From NCBI RefSeq assembly GCF_025847205.1, contig NZ_JAOYTH010000001.1, forward strand, positions 645,604-709,603: DNA of 64,000 nt, given 5' to 3'. The DNA comes from Pararhizobium sp. YC-54. GTDB lineage: Bacteria > Pseudomonadota > Alphaproteobacteria > Rhizobiales > Rhizobiaceae. Position numbers and translations under genes: made by a program. Every line of letters starts with the position of its first letter. The stretch's first letter is position 1. This document shows, one piece after another, positions 30,541 to 39,928 of the stretch. The notes below the pieces were generated by a model. The model worked only from the letters and a program-made list of their open reading frames with translations, did not search any database and was not told the origin of the DNA.

Positions 30541-30567
30541 GACACTTAGTTCGGCGAACTCAGTGTC
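30541..30567. promoter_or_regulatory. 27-bp near-perfect palindrome upstream of the gene at 30613
   Basis: Arms GACACT/AGTGTC (outer) and GTTCG/CGAAC (inner) share one centre at 30554 and are separated by a two-base mismatch on each side. It lies 46 bp before the start codon. No T-run follows on either strand, so it is not an intrinsic terminator; an operator or a 5'-leader hairpin is more likely. Confidence 0.45.
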
Positions 30568-30612
30568 GTTCTCCCGGGGAGCGATCTTCACCCAATTGGA
30601 GAAACATCCGCA

Positions 30613-31059
30613 ATGGTTCCTGCCCTGATCGTCATGACAATTCTCGGCTGCGACGACAGCGTCAGCCAATGCCACTACGTCTCGACGGTGAGCGGCACCT
30701 GGCAGACGATTGCCGTATGCGATGCGGAATCGCAGAAGCAGTTGCCGAAATTCTCCAACGCCAACTACCCGGTGATCGTCGCTGTCTGCGAAACAGCCGG
30801 CGACAAGCTGGCCGATGCCAAGGATCCGGCACCCCTGCCGGAAAGCCAGCCGGCGCTCGATCAGGCACATGCCGTCACGCCCGATCCCGTGCCGGCGCCG
30901 CCCACCGCCGAACAGGAACAACCGGGCCTGCCGCGCCGGACGCTGGCGATGGTCACCGGTGCGCTGCCCGACGCATCGACGCTGCGCAACGCCGTGACCA
31001 AACCCGTTCACTACATTGAGAACGGCTATTCCTGGGTGGCGCGCAAATTTACGAAGTAG
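30613..31059 (+). CDS. Hypothetical protein with N-terminal hydrophobic segment
   Basis: A 148 aa protein that I cannot assign to a named family. It begins with a short hydrophobic stretch (MVPALIVMTILG), then four cysteines within residues 13-60 (CDDSVSQCHYV, IAVCDAE, VAVCETAG), a Pro/Ala-rich middle (residues about 75-110) and a C-terminal segment HYIENGYSWVARKFTK that may form an amphipathic helix. A GGAG ribosome site precedes the ATG. Start of transcription may be controlled by the palindrome at 30541-30567. Codon usage matches its neighbours, so I treat it as a real gene. Confidence 0.75.
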   Translation: MVPALIVMTILGCDDSVSQCHYVSTVSGTWQTIAVCDAESQKQLPKFSNANYPVIVAVCETAGDKLADAKDPAPLPESQPALDQAHAVTPDPVPAPPTAEQEQPGLPRRTLAMVTGALPDASTLRNAVTKPVHYIENGYSWVARKFTK

Positions 31060-31062
31060 CCG

Positions 31063-32085
31063 TTACACCAATCCGGCAGCGATCAGACTTTCGGCACTGG
31101 CCCGGATTGCCTCATCCCCTGAACGATGCTGCCACCCGAGCAGGCGCTGTGCCTTTTCGTTCGAAATGCGCGCATCGCGGCCAAGTTCGCGGACTATCAG
31201 CTTCAGGCCGGGGTCGAAGCGCGAGGCAATTGCCGCCAGCCAGTTGGGCAGAACGAATTTGGGCAGCTTTCTGCCATAGGCCGGGAAATCGCGTTTCAGG
31301 ACCTTGGCGATATCCTTGATCGACAGCGCCTCGCCGGCGATGATGAAACGCTCGCCGGCCGCCTGCGGGACCGTCATGGCGAGAACATGCGCCTCAGCCG
31401 CATCGCGCACATCGACGACCGGCACGCTGAAATCCGGCATGGCAGGATAGCGACCCTTCATCAGGCTTTGCACGAGGCCGACCGACGTGCCGGTTTCCAC
31501 ACCCAGGACAGGGCCGAGGATCATGCCTGGATTGATCACCGAAAGCTCAAGGCCGTTTTCACGGGCAAAGCTCCATGCGGCACGTTCAGCCAGCGTCTTC
31601 GATTTGTAATAGGGCGTGGCAAACGGCCCATTGACATCGGTCCAGTCCGTCTCCGAAAAGGGCGCCCTGCCCGGGCCATAGCTGACGGCAGCGATGGAGG
31701 ATGTCAAAACCACGCGCCGGACGCCGGCCTCTTTCGCAGCCCGTAGCACCCGCAGCGTTCCCTCGCGCGCCGGCAGAATGAGGTCATCCTCGTGTTTGGG
31801 AATGCGCGAGGGAAAGGGCGATGCGGTATGGATGATATTGCTGGCGCCGGCAAAGGCAGCATCCCACCCGGCATCGGCCATGAGATCTGCGACAGCGAAG
31901 GAGAGCTTTCCTTGAGACGTGCCATCCACGGAACGGATCGCCGCCTCGATGGACTTCGCCTTTTTCAATGACCGCAGGGTTCCGCGAACCTCGTAGCCAG
32001 CGCGCAACAATTGCGCCGCGACATGGCGTCCGAGGAACCCGCCTATGCCGGTCAAGACGACCGGTCTTGTCGTATCGTTGTTCAT
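31063..32085 (-). CDS. NAD(P)-dependent SDR, aldehyde reductase/dihydroflavonol-reductase-like
   Basis: A 340 aa extended SDR. The cofactor motif is LTGIGGFLGRHVAAQLL; the next strand ends in GTLRSLKKA, favouring NADPH. NIIHTASPFPSRIPKHEDDLILPA, VVLTSSIAAVSYG and YYKSKTLAERAAW (Tyr-x3-Lys) match the dihydroflavonol 4-reductase/anthocyanidin reductase-like bacterial aldehyde reductases. The ATG at 32085 follows GGGGGAAG. Two bases separate its stop from that of the upstream plus-strand gene, so the pair is convergent. Physiological substrate unknown. Confidence 0.87.
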   Translation of the reverse strand: MNNDTTRPVVLTGIGGFLGRHVAAQLLRAGYEVRGTLRSLKKAKSIEAAIRSVDGTSQGKLSFAVADLMADAGWDAAFAGASNIIHTASPFPSRIPKHEDDLILPAREGTLRVLRAAKEAGVRRVVLTSSIAAVSYGPGRAPFSETDWTDVNGPFATPYYKSKTLAERAAWSFARENGLELSVINPGMILGPVLGVETGTSVGLVQSLMKGRYPAMPDFSVPVVDVRDAAEAHVLAMTVPQAAGERFIIAGEALSIKDIAKVLKRDFPAYGRKLPKFVLPNWLAAIASRFDPGLKLIVRELGRDARISNEKAQRLLGWQHRSGDEAIRASAESLIAAGLV

Positions 32086-32194
32086 TTCTTCCCCCGCACC
32101 CTGCCGCCTTGGTATCCACAAGCTACATGGTGAATTCGCCCCTGTGAGTCAAAGGGGGATGTACCGGTAACGGGTCAGCACGGCCGCCAAAAAG

Positions 32195-33334
32195 TTAGGC
32201 GGCTTCCCGTGCTGCAAGCAGCGCATAGTCACGGGCGGTCTGGCGCTGCTCGGCAATGGTCAGCTTCTCGATGATATCGGCAAGACTGCCGGACGCTTCC
32301 AGGACCCGGCTTCTGCCGCGCAGTTTCGACAATAAAGCCGCGGAAATCGTGGCTGTCACGGCCGCTGAACCAATCCGGTTTTCCTTGCGCCAGATCAGCA
32401 CGGCCTCGGCAAACAGCGCGCTCACGTCGCGGCCAAGGCCCGCACTTTCGAACAGGGCCCGGATGGCATGGATGCGGCCGTCGGAGAGGATCGAGCGCAC
32501 GCGCTTGTCGGCGACCGCCGACAGGTTGACCATGGCGGCTGCGAAAAAATCGATCTTGCCGGAGCACAATGCGTGCAGAAGGAAAGCCGGGGTCAACCGT
32601 CCCGTCACCCGAAGATGCTCCACCAGATCGGGTATCTGATCGGCCTGCGCTGCCCCAGCCATGCCGACAGCGGCCCTGTCGCAGGCTTCGCGGGTGATCC
32701 GCTCGACGCGGCGCTCGCCGATCGCTGCCTGCACGAGACCAAAGCCGGAGAGCGCCGCTCCAACCTTCTCGACCAGCGCATGACGGGCGTCGGCCGGTAG
32801 ATCGTCACGGTCGAGCAGGGTGTTGCGGACCGACCAGAGATGGCCGAGCCGGTCGCTCAGGCGCTTCAACGTCCGGCAGGAAAACCGCGCCTGCTCATTT
32901 TCGAGCAGGATCAAGACCTCTTCCTCGCCGCCGATTTCGGCGATGGCCGCGGCAACGGGCCGGGACATGGCCTGACGTGCAGCAATAACCGCACGGGTCT
33001 CCGGCGTACCCTTGGCAGCGAGATCGACAAGGTCCATATCGTTGAGCACAGGAGACCGCGAAATGACGGCATAGGCGGTTTCGGGCTGATCCTCGGCAAG
33101 CGACAGGATGATCGACCGGGGAATGCGCGCGCAATCGGCGACGGCTTCGGCGAGCGCCAAGCGGACTTTTGGCGAAGGATCGTCGAGAAGAAAGGTCATG
33201 GCCATTTCGGCGGCATGCGCGTCGAGCGTATTCATTTCCGCGGCGACATAGGCACGGCCCAATGCGCTCGCTGCCCGAACCCGATCGCCTGTTTTTGCGG
33301 TTTCGACCCAACGAAGAAATGCTTGAATGATCAC
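32195..33334 (-). CDS. DUF2336 domain-containing protein
   Basis: A 379 aa all-helical protein of the alphaproteobacterial DUF2336 family, which resembles HEAT-repeat scaffolds. Repeated helical pairs are visible (MAMTFLLDDPSPKVRLALAEAV, IILSLAEDQPETAYAVISRSPVL). The family has no established general function. I choose the GTG at 33334 because GAGG sits five bases before it and the protein then starts IIQAFLRWVETAKTGDR; TTG and GTG codons up to 33355 are alternatives. It is divergent from the CitE-like gene at 33413. Confidence 0.85.
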   Translation of the reverse strand: MIIQAFLRWVETAKTGDRVRAASALGRAYVAAEMNTLDAHAAEMAMTFLLDDPSPKVRLALAEAVADCARIPRSIILSLAEDQPETAYAVISRSPVLNDMDLVDLAAKGTPETRAVIAARQAMSRPVAAAIAEIGGEEEVLILLENEQARFSCRTLKRLSDRLGHLWSVRNTLLDRDDLPADARHALVEKVGAALSGFGLVQAAIGERRVERITREACDRAAVGMAGAAQADQIPDLVEHLRVTGRLTPAFLLHALCSGKIDFFAAAMVNLSAVADKRVRSILSDGRIHAIRALFESAGLGRDVSALFAEAVLIWRKENRIGSAAVTATISAALLSKLRGRSRVLEASGSLADIIEKLTIAEQRQTARDYALLAAREAA

Positions 33335-33412
33335 CGACGCCTCACTACACACCAACCAGCCACATCATGGTGCTTCGTAAGTTAGCGATTAAAGGTTTAA
33401 GATTGGTTCACC

Positions 33413-34123
33413 ATGTCCGTTAACCGCTTCGAAATGACGCCGGTGATGCTCTGTGCGCCACCGGACGGGCTGATGCCGGACCTAGCAGCACTCGATGGCG
33501 CGACCGTCATCGTCGACATCCGGCAGGACTGGGCAACGCCGACAGCGTTTGAAGACGCGCAGGCGGTCATTGATCATCGCAGTGCAGCCACCGGCGCGAC
33601 ATTTTTCCGGGTCGGCATGCCGGACGATGACACGGGACAGGACGCGCTCACGCGGCTGATCGCGCTGCGCCCCACCGGGTTTGTGCTGTCCGGCTGCGGC
33701 GGCGCCGCCGATATCCAGCGTTTCGACGTGATGCTGCGGGTCGCTGAAGCCGAACACGGGATCGAACCCGGATCGATTGCCGTTTTCGCCGAAGTCGGCG
33801 AGCATTTGGCTTTTTTTGTCCCGCTGGCGTCCCTGCGGGACATTTCGCGGCGGCTGAAAGCCGTTATTTTCGATAGTGAGAGCTTTGCCGGAGCAACCGC
33901 AAGCGAGGCCGTCAATACGGCTGCGTCAAGGGCTGGCGCGCCGTCTCTCCTTGCGCGCGCAGCAGCAGTCCTCGCTGCAAGGCAGGCCGGCATCGCCTGC
34001 TACGAACTGCTGCAGGACAACAGTGATGACGTGACGGCCACGCGCAAAATCGCCATTGTCGATGGCTTCTCCGGCGTGATCGCGCGCAACACGGCACAAC
34101 TGGCGGCGCTGCAAGTGCCGTGA
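33413..34123 (+). CDS. Possible CitE/HpcH-type aldolase-fold protein, diverged
   Basis: A 236 aa protein with weak resemblance to the citrate-lyase beta/HpcH-HpaI TIM-barrel family. FFRVGMPDDD occupies the VRVN position, ALRPTGFVLSGCGGAADIQRFDVML the G-IVLPK block, AVFAEVGEHLAFF the IETAEGL block (Glu kept), and AVIFDSESFAGATASE the FGAEDLAADL block, where FGAED has become FDSES. The barrel is therefore probably retained, but the magnesium site may be altered, and catalysis is uncertain. It stands alone, divergent from DUF2336 and convergent with the flavin reductase gene. Confidence 0.6.
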   Translation: MSVNRFEMTPVMLCAPPDGLMPDLAALDGATVIVDIRQDWATPTAFEDAQAVIDHRSAATGATFFRVGMPDDDTGQDALTRLIALRPTGFVLSGCGGAADIQRFDVMLRVAEAEHGIEPGSIAVFAEVGEHLAFFVPLASLRDISRRLKAVIFDSESFAGATASEAVNTAASRAGAPSLLARAAAVLAARQAGIACYELLQDNSDDVTATRKIAIVDGFSGVIARNTAQLAALQVP

Positions 34124-34133
34124 GGCGCGGGCG

Positions 34134-34736
34134 TCAGCGTTTCGGCCGGAACATCTCGAATACGTCGCCAGAGTCGCAATAATCCATGTATCCCATGCGG
34201 CCGACCGGCCGAACCTTGGCCATGTCGAAACGTCCGTCACGGATCGCCTCGTCGCGAATGTGAATACCGACAACCTGGCCGATGACCACGTAGTTTTCCG
34301 AGAGCGTTCCGTCGAGCGCCTTGGGCTGGAATATTTCCGTCACCTTGCACTCGAGGGCCGCGTAAGCTTCGGCAACGAAGGGTGCCTGCACGAACTGCCC
34401 CTCGATGGCCGTCAATCCGGCAAGTGCAAACTCATTCTCGCCGTATGGCACGGGAGCCGAGGTGATGTTCATCGCCTCGCGGATATCGAAGCTGACGAAA
34501 TTGGCGGTGAACTCACGGGTTTCCTCGATATTGCGAACCGAATCCTTGCGCCCGGACGAAGAAAACATCACCAGCTTCGGCGTGTCGCTGATGGCATTGA
34601 AGAAGGAATAGGGCGCCAGATTAAGGCCGCCGCCCAAAGACCTTGAGCCGATCCAGCCGATCGGCCGCGGCGAAACGATGGCCTTGAACGGATCATGGGC
34701 AAGGCCATGCACGTTTTCTGCCGTGGCATAAAACAT
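34134..34736 (-). CDS. Flavin reductase-like domain protein
   Basis: A 200 aa FMN-binding split-barrel protein: SPRPIGWIGSRSLGGGLNLAPYSFFNAISDTPKLVMFSS and TREFTANFVSFDIREAMNITSAPVPYGENEFALAGL are the family core. Members reduce flavin with NAD(P)H or bind FMN as part of a two-component system. Its ATG overlaps the nitroreductase stop codon (TGATG at 34734-34738), so the two flavoproteins are coupled and may cooperate. Confidence 0.88.
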   Translation of the reverse strand: MFYATAENVHGLAHDPFKAIVSPRPIGWIGSRSLGGGLNLAPYSFFNAISDTPKLVMFSSSGRKDSVRNIEETREFTANFVSFDIREAMNITSAPVPYGENEFALAGLTAIEGQFVQAPFVAEAYAALECKVTEIFQPKALDGTLSENYVVIGQVVGIHIRDEAIRDGRFDMAKVRPVGRMGYMDYCDSGDVFEMFRPKR

Positions 34737-35320
34737 CAGGCGTCCTCGCCGACCCAGGTGACGATGTCGGCAAGCTCCGGCCGCGGCCGTTCCGTCGGCG
34801 GAACCTGCGGCGTGCCGATATGAATGAAGCCGGCGATCTTCTCGCCGGGCTGAACGCCGAGCAGCGGATAGGCCTTTTCGTCGAAGGCATACCATTCGGT
34901 GAGCCAGTTCGAGCAGAAACCAAGGGCGTTGGCAGCCATCAGCAGATTGAGGCAGACGGCACCGGCCGACATCACCTGCTCCCACTCCGGCACCTTGAAA
35001 TGCGGCGCCGCCTTGCTGACGACCGCAACGACGACCGGCGCACGGGTCAGGCGGGTATTTTCCACCTTGATCATTTCTTCGGAAAGGTCTGGCTTGGCTA
35101 TGAGCGCCATCTTCGCCAGCTCGGTGCTCAGGCGCACCCGCTCCTCGCCGCGATAAACGATGAAGCGCCACGGGGCGAGCTTGCCGTGATCGGGTACGCG
35201 CGAGGCAAGCTTCAGCATCTCCTCGATTGCAGCCGTGTCCGGCCCGGGTCCGCCCATCTGAAAGGCCGGAATAGAGCGGCGGGTTGCCAGATAATCTCGC
35301 AGGCTGATTTCAGTTTTCAT
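34736..35320 (-). CDS. Nitroreductase-family protein
   Basis: A 194 aa FMN-dependent NAD(P)H oxidoreductase. Family blocks are [70 protein letters not shown] and [12 protein letters not shown]. It most resembles the YdjA-like single-domain group, judged by length and by the [10 protein letters not shown] motif. It is the first gene of a two-gene unit with the flavin reductase. Confidence 0.9.
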   Translation of the reverse strand: MKTEISLRDYLATRRSIPAFQMGGPGPDTAAIEEMLKLASRVPDHGKLAPWRFIVYRGEERVRLSTELAKMALIAKPDLSEEMIKVENTRLTRAPVVVAVVSKAAPHFKVPEWEQVMSAGAVCLNLLMAANALGFCSNWLTEWYAFDEKAYPLLGVQPGEKIAGFIHIGTPQVPPTERPRPELADIVTWVGEDA

Positions 35321-35433
35321 CGCCGTCCATTTCCACTAGTTTGCCACCGCAGTTCGTCGCCAATACAGGCAGCCACGAAATCGCCATATCGGCGCTTCAA
35401 GTGGAGGCACACACTCAGGATGTCAACCACCTC

Positions 35434-36441
35434 ATGCGCATCAAAGCCGGTCACGTTCGCGCCGTTGTTACAGCGCTTGTTGTCATTGCTGCGGGCTGGC
35501 CGGGCCTGCGGGCGCAGGAGCTTGCCGACCCCTTCAAGAGTTTCCCTGCGATATCTGCTCCATCCAAGAAAATGCCGAAGCTCAACAGCTTCAATCCAGT
35601 GAGCCCGGATGCAGCGACGGAAGGCCAGACAGCAAAAGACATTCAGCTGGAAGCCCATCTCACCGCGACGGGCAAGCCCGTCGAACAGGGCCTCACCTGG
35701 CGCGTTTTCAGCCCTATTCCCGGATCCGACGGTAAACTGCCGCTATTGGCGACATCGGAAGGCGGATCGGCGGCTTTCCAGCTCATCCCCGGCGAATATT
35801 TCGTCAATGTCGCCTTCGGCCGCGCCGCAGCGACGCGCAAGATCCGGGTGGCGGAAGCCGGGATTGTTGAAAAGCAGGTGCTCGTTCTGGACGCCGGCGG
35901 CGTCATGTTGAACGCCGTATCCGGCAGCGATGTGCGGATTCCGCCCGGCGAACTCAGCTTCTCGATTTTTTCGGCCGATACCAAAGAAGACGGCGAACGC
36001 GCGCTCGTGGTCGCCGACGTCAAGCCCAGCACGGTGATCCGGTTGAACACCGGCACCTATCATGTCGTTTCCAACTACGGTTCGGTCAACGCGGTGATTC
36101 GCGCCGACATCCAGGTGGAAGCCGGCAAGCTGACAGAAGCGACGATCCAGCACCGCGCTGCCAAACTGACGCTGAAGCTCGTTTCCGAGCCCGGCGGCGA
36201 AGCGATCGCCGATACGGCCTGGTCGATCCTCACCTCCTCCGGCGACGTCGTCAGCGAAAGCGTTGGCGCCTTCCCGACACTGGTTCTTGCCGAAGGCGGC
36301 TATACGGCGATCGCCCGCAACAACGAGAAGATTTTCCAGCGCGATTTCACCGTCAAGGCCGGCGTCAATACCGATGTCGAGGTCCTGCTGAACGACAAGA
36401 GCGCGCAGCCCGCATCCGGCGCATCTGACGCACAGGACTGA
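35434..36441 (+). CDS. Conserved exported protein with repeated beta-sandwich segments, function unknown
   Basis: A 335 aa protein with a clear signal peptide (MRIKAGHVRAVVTALVVIAAGWPGLRAQE). After a short linker, three segments of about 90 residues share a pattern such as TWRVFSPIPGSDGKLPLLATSEGGSAAFQLIPGEYFVNVAFGRAA, LSFSIFSADTKEDGERALV..STVIRLNTGTYHVVSNYG and AWSILTSSGDVVSESVGAFPTLVLAEGGYTAIARNN. They look like carboxypeptidase-regulatory or transthyretin-like beta sandwiches. The Pro/Ala/Ser tail ends in GASDAQD. A periplasmic structural or binding role is likely. The ATG at 35434 is chosen because the signal peptide begins there. Confidence 0.78.
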   Translation: MRIKAGHVRAVVTALVVIAAGWPGLRAQELADPFKSFPAISAPSKKMPKLNSFNPVSPDAATEGQTAKDIQLEAHLTATGKPVEQGLTWRVFSPIPGSDGKLPLLATSEGGSAAFQLIPGEYFVNVAFGRAAATRKIRVAEAGIVEKQVLVLDAGGVMLNAVSGSDVRIPPGELSFSIFSADTKEDGERALVVADVKPSTVIRLNTGTYHVVSNYGSVNAVIRADIQVEAGKLTEATIQHRAAKLTLKLVSEPGGEAIADTAWSILTSSGDVVSESVGAFPTLVLAEGGYTAIARNNEKIFQRDFTVKAGVNTDVEVLLNDKSAQPASGASDAQD

Positions 36442-36448
36442 CGATAGA

Positions 36449-37291
36449 TCAGGATGCGGCCCTTTTGAGGAACCGGCGGCGCGGCGGCGCCATGCAGAAC
36501 ACCCCGTCATAGATTCGCGTCAGGATATCCTTACGATCCGCAATCGCGCTCAACTCTTCCCATGCAATCAGCTGACCGATACGCGACGAGATCGTTGTGC
36601 CGGAAAGCCTGCGGAACTCGCGGATCAACAGCGAGATACGCAATGTCATCGACACCTTGCTCGCCAGGTGAAACAGTCGGCCGTTCTGGCCTTCGAAATA
36701 GATCGGAATGACGCTTGCCTTGGCGGCCTGGATGAGTTTTGCTGGAAACATCTTCCACGGAAGGTCCTCGGCTCTGCCAAATCCCTTCTTCGCCGTCGCG
36801 ACACCACCGGCTGGAAAGACGATCAGCGTCACGCCTTCCTTCAGCAGGCGCACTGCCTCATGGCGCGTCTGCATGTTGATCGCCAGCGCCTCCTTGGTTT
36901 CCTCAAACGAGATCGGCAATGAATAGGGCGCCATCTCCGGCACCTTCAGAAGCTCGTTGTTGATCAGCACGCGGAACGGGCGGCCGAGCTGCTCGGCCAG
37001 CGACAGGACGGCAATGCCGTCGCCGATGCCGAACGGATGGTTTGCGACGATGACGACAGGCGTATCCGGCAAATGACGCGGCGGCCATTCGCCCTGGACA
37101 CGGACGCGCACGTTGATCAGTTCGAGCATTTCACCGAAAATACGATCGCTCTTGCCGACGATTTCGTGGCGCCACTTGTTATAGAGCCTGGCATAGCGGT
37201 TGCGCCCGGCAAGCCCTTCCATGGAGCGAATGAACCAGCGTTTCAGCCGTCGATCGTTTTCGTTGGCGTAAGACAGCTCTTTGAACTGCAC
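36449..37291 (-). CDS. Lysophospholipid/1-acylglycerol-phosphate acyltransferase family protein
   Basis: About 280 aa with the PlsC-type motifs: VVIVANHPFGIGDGIAV gives the HX4D catalytic pair (block I), FRVLINNELLKVPEMAPYSLPI corresponds to block II, and LIVFPAGGVATAKKGFG to block III. A soluble or peripherally membrane-bound acyltransferase for phospholipid or related acceptors is expected. I prefer the GTG at 37291, preceded by GGGGAA; an ATG at 37387 would add 32 residues without a ribosome site. The acceptor cannot be told from sequence. Confidence 0.83.
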   Translation of the reverse strand: MQFKELSYANENDRRLKRWFIRSMEGLAGRNRYARLYNKWRHEIVGKSDRIFGEMLELINVRVRVQGEWPPRHLPDTPVVIVANHPFGIGDGIAVLSLAEQLGRPFRVLINNELLKVPEMAPYSLPISFEETKEALAINMQTRHEAVRLLKEGVTLIVFPAGGVATAKKGFGRAEDLPWKMFPAKLIQAAKASVIPIYFEGQNGRLFHLASKVSMTLRISLLIREFRRLSGTTISSRIGQLIAWEELSAIADRKDILTRIYDGVFCMAPPRRRFLKRAAS

Positions 37292-37430
37292 GGTGTTCCC
37301 CGTTCCACAAAAGGTGCGCCCGAAGGGACGCAGCACAGGCTTTTTACCGGATTTGCGCTCCAACGGCAGTCCCTGCCGAGCACGCATGAACCGGATAGTC
37401 TGCCAATGTTACAGTTTTCTGACAGTAGAC

Positions 37431-37453
37431 TAAGGTGTGGCCCGGCCACACCT
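37431..37453 (-). terminator. Hairpin after thrS, probable terminator
   Basis: Perfect AAGGTGTGGC/GCCACACCTT stem about 30 bp after the thrS stop. The following T-run is short, so efficiency is uncertain. Confidence 0.5.
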
Positions 37454-37484
37454 TCTTATCCGGCCATGCAAACCTGTCGGACGA

Positions 37485-39473
37485 TCAGGCCGTCGCGTTG
37501 TTGCGCCGCTCGGCCTTGCGCTTCGCATCCGGCGGCGTTGCTTCAGACACAAGCGAGGCAATTGCCTCGTCGAGCGTCATCGGCGTCTGGGCCTGCGAGC
37601 CAAGCCTGCGGATATTGACGGTCCGCTCTTCCGCTTCGCGCATGCCGCAAACGATGATCACCGGCACCTTGGTCACCGAATGCTCACGGACCTTGTAGTT
37701 GATCTTCTCGTTGCGGAAGTCGGTCTCGACCTCAAGCCCGGCATCGCGCAGCAGTTCGGCGACTTCGCGGCCGTAATCGTCAGCTTCCGAGGTAATGGTG
37801 GCGACGACGACCTGCAGCGGCGAAATCCACAGCGGCATATGGCCGGCGAAGTTTTCGATCAGGATGCCGAGGAAACGTTCCATCGAACCGCAGATGGCGC
37901 GGTGGATCATCACCGGTTGGGTTTTTTCCGAATTGCTGTCGATGTAGAAGGCACCGAAGCGTTCCGGCAGGTTGAAGTCGACCTGCGTCGTGCCGCACTG
38001 CCATTCCCGGCCGATGGCGTCCTTCAGCGTATATTCGAACTTCGGACCGTAGAAAGCGCCCTCGCCCGGCAGGATACCGGTCTTGATGCGGCCTTCCGAC
38101 TGCGCCTCGATCGTCTTCAGCACATCCATCATGACGCTTTCGGCGCGATCCCAGAGCGCATCGTCGCCGACGCGCTTTTCCGGACGGGTCGAGAGCTTGA
38201 CGACGACTTCCTTGAAGCCGAAATCCTGATAGACCGACAGGATCAGGTCGTTGATGCGCAGGCACTCGGCCGCCATCTGCTCGTCGGTGCAGAACACATG
38301 CGCGTCGTCCTGCGTAAAGCCGCGCACGCGCATCAGCCCGTGAAGCGCGCCTGAAGGTTCGTAGCGGTGAACGTTGCCGAACTCGGCAAGCCGGATCGGC
38401 AGTTCGCGATAGGATTTCAGGCCATGCTTGAAAATCTGGATATGGCCCGGGCAGTTCATCGGTTTAAGCGCAAAGACGCGCTCGTCGTCGGTCTCATCGC
38501 CGGCGACCGTCACCTTGAACATGTTGTCTCGGTACCAGCCCCAGTGGCCGGAGGTTTCCCACAGCGACTTGTCGAGCACCTGCGGCGCGTTGACTTCCTG
38601 GTAAGTGCCGGCCAGGCGGCGGCGCATATAGGCGACCAGCGTCTGAAAGACGCGCCAGCCCTTGCCGTGCCAGAACACCACGCCTGGGCCTTCTTCCTGG
38701 AAATGGAACAGGTCCATCTCGCGGCCAAGCCGGCGATGGTCGCGCTTTTCGGCTTCGGCGAGGATGTGCAGGTACTGGTCGAGTTCTTCCTGCGTGCGCC
38801 AGGCCGTACCGTAGATGCGGGTCAGCATCGGATTGTTCGAATCGCCGCGCCAATAGGCGCCGGCCACCCGCATCAGCTTGAAGGCATTGCCGATCTGGCC
38901 GGTGGAGGCCATGTGCGGCCCGCGGCAGAGGTCGAACCAGTCGCCCTGATAGTAGATCTTCAGATCCTGATCGGCGGCAATCGCGTCGACCAGCTCGACC
39001 TTGTAGGCCTCGCCCTTGTCGGCAAACACCTGACGCGCCTTGTCGCGCGGCCAGATTTCCTTGGTGAAAGGCTTGTTGCGCTGGATGATCTCCTTCATCC
39101 GCTTTTCGATCTTCGGCAGATCGTCGGGCGTGAAGGGCTCGTTCTTGGCAAAGTCGTAGTAGAAGCCGTTTTCAATGACCGGACCGATGGTGACCTGCGT
39201 CCCCGGCCACAATTCCTGCACGGCCTCAGCCATCACATGGGCCGTGTCGTGGCGGATCAGCTCCAGGGCGCGGGCGTCTTCGCGCGTGACGATCTCGAGC
39301 TTGCCGGTGACGACCGGATCGGACAGGTCGCGCAACTCGCCATCCAGCGCGATCGCGATGGCCTTCTTTGCAAGCGATTTGGAGATCGATTCGGCAACGT
39401 CGCGGCCCGTCGTGCCAGCGGCGTAGCCGCGCACGGAACCGTCGGGAAATGTAAGGGAAACAGCGTCAGACAT
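37485..39473 (-). CDS. thrS: Threonine--tRNA ligase
   Basis: Charges tRNA-Thr; 662 aa, normal length. The N-terminal TGS domain ([25 protein letters not shown]) is followed by the editing domain with [11 protein letters not shown], and class II motifs: [26 protein letters not shown] (motif 2), [23 protein letters not shown] (motif 3) and the zinc ligands in [12 protein letters not shown]. The anticodon-binding domain ends the protein. The ATG at 39473 is followed by the family N-terminus. A MazEF-like pair is divergent upstream. Confidence 0.98.
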   Translation of the reverse strand: MSDAVSLTFPDGSVRGYAAGTTGRDVAESISKSLAKKAIAIALDGELRDLSDPVVTGKLEIVTREDARALELIRHDTAHVMAEAVQELWPGTQVTIGPVIENGFYYDFAKNEPFTPDDLPKIEKRMKEIIQRNKPFTKEIWPRDKARQVFADKGEAYKVELVDAIAADQDLKIYYQGDWFDLCRGPHMASTGQIGNAFKLMRVAGAYWRGDSNNPMLTRIYGTAWRTQEELDQYLHILAEAEKRDHRRLGREMDLFHFQEEGPGVVFWHGKGWRVFQTLVAYMRRRLAGTYQEVNAPQVLDKSLWETSGHWGWYRDNMFKVTVAGDETDDERVFALKPMNCPGHIQIFKHGLKSYRELPIRLAEFGNVHRYEPSGALHGLMRVRGFTQDDAHVFCTDEQMAAECLRINDLILSVYQDFGFKEVVVKLSTRPEKRVGDDALWDRAESVMMDVLKTIEAQSEGRIKTGILPGEGAFYGPKFEYTLKDAIGREWQCGTTQVDFNLPERFGAFYIDSNSEKTQPVMIHRAICGSMERFLGILIENFAGHMPLWISPLQVVVATITSEADDYGREVAELLRDAGLEVETDFRNEKINYKVREHSVTKVPVIIVCGMREAEERTVNIRRLGSQAQTPMTLDEAIASLVSEATPPDAKRKAERRNNATA

Positions 39474-39681
39474 AATAATCTCCTATCCAGTCCCGCCAAC
39501 GAATGCGGGTGGTATGGGTGGAAGCCGGTCATGCCGGCGCGTGCGGTGCGCGGTATAAAGGGAAAGCAGGGGGATTGGAAGGGGTCGTGAGGTCATCTCT
39601 GTGACTGCTTCGTTCAAACGTTAACCGGCATCAATGCAAATCGCTTTCGGCAATGATTGATTCAGCGTGCTTTTCTGCTAA

Positions 39682-39693
39682 GTTACATGTAAC
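39682..39693. promoter_or_regulatory. GTTACATGTAAC palindrome upstream of the antitoxin gene
   Basis: Perfect 12-bp palindrome 22 bp before the antitoxin start codon, in AT-rich DNA. Toxin-antitoxin operons are usually autoregulated at such a site, so this is the best operator candidate. Confidence 0.45.
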
Positions 39694-39715
39694 CCAATAT
39701 TTTGAGAGAACCTCC

Positions 39716-39928
39716 ATGCCCTCAAAACCCTCACGTGTAAAAGTCGGTGAACACCGCGCGCGATTGCGCGCTCAGGGCCTTCGGCCGATTCAGATCTGGG
39801 TACCGGATGTGCGTGCGCCTTCGTTCAAGACCGAGGCGCGCCGCCAGTCGCTTGCGGTTGCGCAAAGCGCGCAGGCAGAAGACGATCAGGCCTTCATCAA
39901 CGCGGTCTACGACCGGGGCGATGAATGA
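39716..39928 (+). CDS. MazE-type (DUF3018) antitoxin
   Basis: A 70 aa basic protein: MPSKPSRVKVGEHRARLRAQGLRPIQIWVPDVRAPSF is the DUF3018/antitoxin-MazE family opening, followed by an acidic C-terminus (QAEDDQAFINAVYDRGDE) expected to bind the toxin. The ATG at 39716 is chosen over 39653 for length and for the family N-terminus. Its stop overlaps the toxin start by 4 bp (ATGA), ensuring coupled synthesis. Confidence 0.88.
   Translation: MPSKPSRVKVGEHRARLRAQGLRPIQIWVPDVRAPSFKTEARRQSLAVAQSAQAEDDQAFINAVYDRGDE

Noticed and set aside
39474..39715. Riboswitch or T-box leader for thrS
   Set aside because: No T-box core or conserved structure was recognised, and T-boxes are not expected in alphaproteobacteria.
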